From Brucella pseudintermedia (lineage in GTDB: Bacteria > Pseudomonadota > Alphaproteobacteria > Rhizobiales > Rhizobiaceae), in assembly GCF_042697365.1 (NCBI RefSeq), contig NZ_CP137604.1: 64,000 nucleotides of DNA. One strand, 5' to 3'. Shown piece after piece: positions 62,420-64,000 of the stretch. The notes beneath the pieces are model-generated. The model saw only the letters and a program-made list of their open reading frames with translations. It was not told the DNA's origin and searched no databases. How positions within the stretch are numbered: the stretch's first letter is position 1; each line of letters opens with the position of its first letter. The position numbers were made by a program, and so were the translations under genes.

Positions 62420-62869
62420 TCAGCCTTTCAGTTCCATCCGAATGTTGCGGAAGGGTAGGCCTTCGTCATCTTCCGACCGCTCGCCAATCACCTTGAAGCC
62501 CATACGGCGATAGAAACGACAGGCCCGCTCGTTGTCGGCATAGACTTCAAGCGATAACTCGCTCTTCAATGCCAAGGCGTGGCGGACCAGAGTTTGGCCC
62601 ACACCAGAACCTTGAAGGTCGGGATCGACAAACAGCCCGCCGATGAAGCAATCCAGAAGGCCAATAAAACCGGCTGGCCTGTCATTAATCGCGGCAACCC
62701 ATGTTTCCGCCTTTTCGAGATAGACATCTTCAATAAGCTGGCGCTGCTGTTGAAGTCGATCTTCTCCGAGAAAAGAATGGGCTTCCAGGGAAGCACGATA
62801 CCAGATGGACGATAAGGATGGCTTATCCGATGCCTTATAGGCACGGATCGTCACTTCGTGATTTTTCAT
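62420..62869 (-). CDS. GNAT-family N-acetyltransferase
   Basis: The 149-residue protein has the acetyl-CoA loop VDPDLQGSGVGQTLVRHAL (about 79-97) and the C-terminal FYRRMGFKVIGER. It resembles YjaB-like acetyltransferases; the substrate is unknown. The ATG at 62869 starts MKNHEVTIRAY; an 18-residue upstream extension is less likely. The ribosome-binding site is weak. Confidence 0.86.
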   Translation of the reverse strand: MKNHEVTIRAYKASDKPSLSSIWYRASLEAHSFLGEDRLQQQRQLIEDVYLEKAETWVAAINDRPAGFIGLLDCFIGGLFVDPDLQGSGVGQTLVRHALALKSELSLEVYADNERACRFYRRMGFKVIGERSEDDEGLPFRNIRMELKG

Positions 62870-62895
62870 GATTTGCCAGAGTTTTAGGTATACGC

Positions 62896-62917
62896 AAAAA
62901 TTCCACCGCGCGGGTGG
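62896..62917 (-). terminator. Terminator after SH3-domain gene
   Basis: On the reverse strand CCACC and GGTGG form a short five-pair stem followed by a T-rich stretch. Confidence 0.5.
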
Positions 62918-63052
62918 GTTCAAATCCGTTAAAACGGCAGCGATGAACGTCTGCGCATAAAACTCCTTCGAAATTCAACCGCTTCACAATATCGGTCCGA
63001 GCCGGGCGAAGTCAAGTTTGGCCGGTTCTGCTATCCAATCCCGTGGAGAGGG
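62918..63052. other. Spacer before SH3-domain gene end
   Basis: About 135 bases with no gene; nothing recognised apart from the terminator above. Confidence 0.4.
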
Positions 63053-63625
63053 CTAGTCGAAGACTTCGCCCGGATAAACGCCCCACAGGTCCGATTGTTT
63101 TATCCAGCCGCGAACCCCGCCCATATCCATCCGGCACCATTGGCCGGTGCATTCGCGCACGGTCCCGACCACGCCCGGTTCGATCTCGGCCGCAAGCCCC
63201 GCTGTATCGCTGGCATCGCGCCGCATATTGATCATCGAACCCTGATTATTCTTGAGCCACGGAGCTGTAATGGCAGTTCGCTTGCCGGAGAGCAGCGACT
63301 GGTAAACCCAGCCTTCCGTGCCGTCCGCATCGCGGATGCGACGCCAGTTGTCGTATTCCTGAATGATTTCGACCGGCAATCCGGCCTTCATGAAAAGCCA
63401 TGAAACCGCATAGTCACGCCCCGGTCCGACGCGCAGATTGACGCGCGCGGGTTTAAGGCTGACGAAACGCGGCACCGGGAGACCGCTTGCGCCCACGGAA
63501 GTGCCTGCGGGTTCCGCAGCCATTGCGCCATGCGTGTCGGAGGCGCCAAGCGGCTCCAGAATGAGAAAAAATGCCAGAAAGCCAAGCGTGGCTATCATAA
63601 AGCGTTGCGAAAGTACCCTGTACAA
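63053..63625 (-). CDS. SH3-like domain protein, exported
   Basis: The 190-residue product has an N-terminal hydrophobic segment (MIATLGFLAFFLILEP), a proline-rich linker and bacterial SH3 repeats: VNLRVGPGRDYAVSW, WRRIRDADGTEGWVYQ and MRRDASDTAGLAAEIEPG. This is the DUF1058-type SH3 arrangement, thought to bind peptidoglycan or proteins in the periplasm. TTG at 63625 has GAGAGG seven bases upstream and is chosen. ATG 63727 (224 residues) and ATG 63598 are alternatives. Confidence 0.8.
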   Translation of the reverse strand: MYRVLSQRFMIATLGFLAFFLILEPLGASDTHGAMAAEPAGTSVGASGLPVPRFVSLKPARVNLRVGPGRDYAVSWLFMKAGLPVEIIQEYDNWRRIRDADGTEGWVYQSLLSGKRTAITAPWLKNNQGSMINMRRDASDTAGLAAEIEPGVVGTVRECTGQWCRMDMGGVRGWIKQSDLWGVYPGEVFD

Positions 63626-64000
63626 ACTGCGACCTCTCGCCGTCCTGTCACGACAGAACGGTAGCGGCTTCGGCAGTTGGTGGGAGCTGCGAGGCGACGG
63701 TGCCGTCCTGTTTTTCAGATCGTGCATCCATCTGTGCGTTACAGATCGAGCTGCGATCCAATTATTTGATTTCTAATGCCCTTGCGGAAAACCGTTGCAG
63801 ATTTTCCAACAGGCACCCGAAGTTTCCGGTTTTTCTTTGTCTTTGCCGCTTCGCCTTGATAGAGATGTTGAGCCGAAGCAATATCCCATATTGCACCGCC
63901 TTGGTTAAGGAGGTCTCAACGTGAAGCTTCGGTTAACGCATTTTCCGGGAATGTGGGAGTAGGTTTTCCCTTGGAAATGTGCAGGAAATTTCTTGGAGCG
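63626..64000. other. Terminal region without recognised gene
   Basis: About 375 bases at the window end. The only notable item is a 13-codon frame with an ideal ribosome-binding site (next entry). The following gene is outside the window. Confidence 0.45.
63921..63962 (+). CDS. Possible micro-ORF / leader peptide
   Basis: GTG at 63921 is seven bases after AAGGAGG (63907-63913). It encodes 13 residues (MKLRLTHFPGMWE) and stops with TAG. It may be a leader peptide of a downstream gene or chance; no gene function is claimed. Confidence 0.25.
   Translation: MKLRLTHFPGMWE

Noticed and set aside
1..64000. CRISPR arrays, insertion sequences, tRNA or rRNA genes
   Set aside because: None seen: no regularly spaced repeats, transposase frames or cloverleaf-like intergenic sequences were found by eye.

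Overview
The window looks like chromosomal DNA of an alphaproteobacterium of the order Hyphomicrobiales (Rhizobiales), most likely the Brucella/Ochrobactrum group. This rests on moderately GC-rich coding sequence, an Irr-type Fur-family regulator, phosphatidylethanolamine N-methyltransferase beside dnaKJ, a phrR-like repressor between lnt and metK, fabA-fabB-fabI together, and a rimP-nusA-ylxR-infB-rbfA-truB-rpsO-pnp block. It is a core region. I found no transposase, integrase, phage gene, CRISPR array, rRNA or tRNA gene.

Layout. 1-7.4 kb: end of an ASCH-domain gene, pheT, a periplasmic cyclohexadienyl dehydratase-like protein, a TetR/MFS divergent pair, a nucleotidyltransferase-fold protein and a Gfo/Idh/MocA oxidoreductase. 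7.4-17.1 kb: dnaK (heat-shock-like promoter), dnaJ, pmtA, an FMN reductase, pyrF, a DUF1330 protein, an SMP-30 lactonase (reverse), gshB and a comM/yifB-type AAA+ gene. 17.1-24.1 kb: an accessory stretch with a phosphatase-like protein, a VOC protein, a secreted transglutaminase-like cysteine peptidase, a GNAT-C39 fusion translationally coupled to a RimK-like ATP-grasp ligase, an RlpA-like protein, a DUF454 membrane protein and a solute-binding protein. 24.3-30.8 kb: a Pho box with pstSCAB-phoU-phoB. 31.4-34.7 kb: a SleB-like cell-wall hydrolase, a small lipoprotein, an M29 aminopeptidase and Dps. 35-45.9 kb: tsaB-rimI-plsC-miaB-ybeZ-ybeY-corC-lnt, a phrR-like regulator, metK and trmB. 45.9-58 kb: the translation/RNA-metabolism block from rimP to pnp and an RsmC-like methyltransferase. 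58-64 kb: fabI, fabB and fabA on the reverse strand divergent from irr, then an orphan MetQ-type binding protein, a GNAT and an SH3 protein.

How the genes fit together. Most blocks serve protein synthesis and quality control (PheRS, MiaB, TsaB, TrmB, RimP/RbfA/TruB, NusA/IF-2/PNPase, DnaKJ), envelope building (PmtA, PlsC, Lnt, FabA/B/I, RlpA-like, SleB-like) and phosphate homeostasis.

What stands out. The least understood unit is the GNAT-papain-like peptidase fusion coupled to a RimK-like ligase (19.3-21.9 kb), a predicted peptide or amide-bond modification system. Its shared upstream region with the transglutaminase-like peptidase holds two exact TTAA-N7-TTAA motifs, the CtrA cell-cycle regulator consensus. 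A third lies upstream of the SleB-like hydrolase. Several leaders (rimP, metK, nusA-ylxR, ylxR-infB, pstS-pstC) have strong hairpins suggesting RNA-level regulation.
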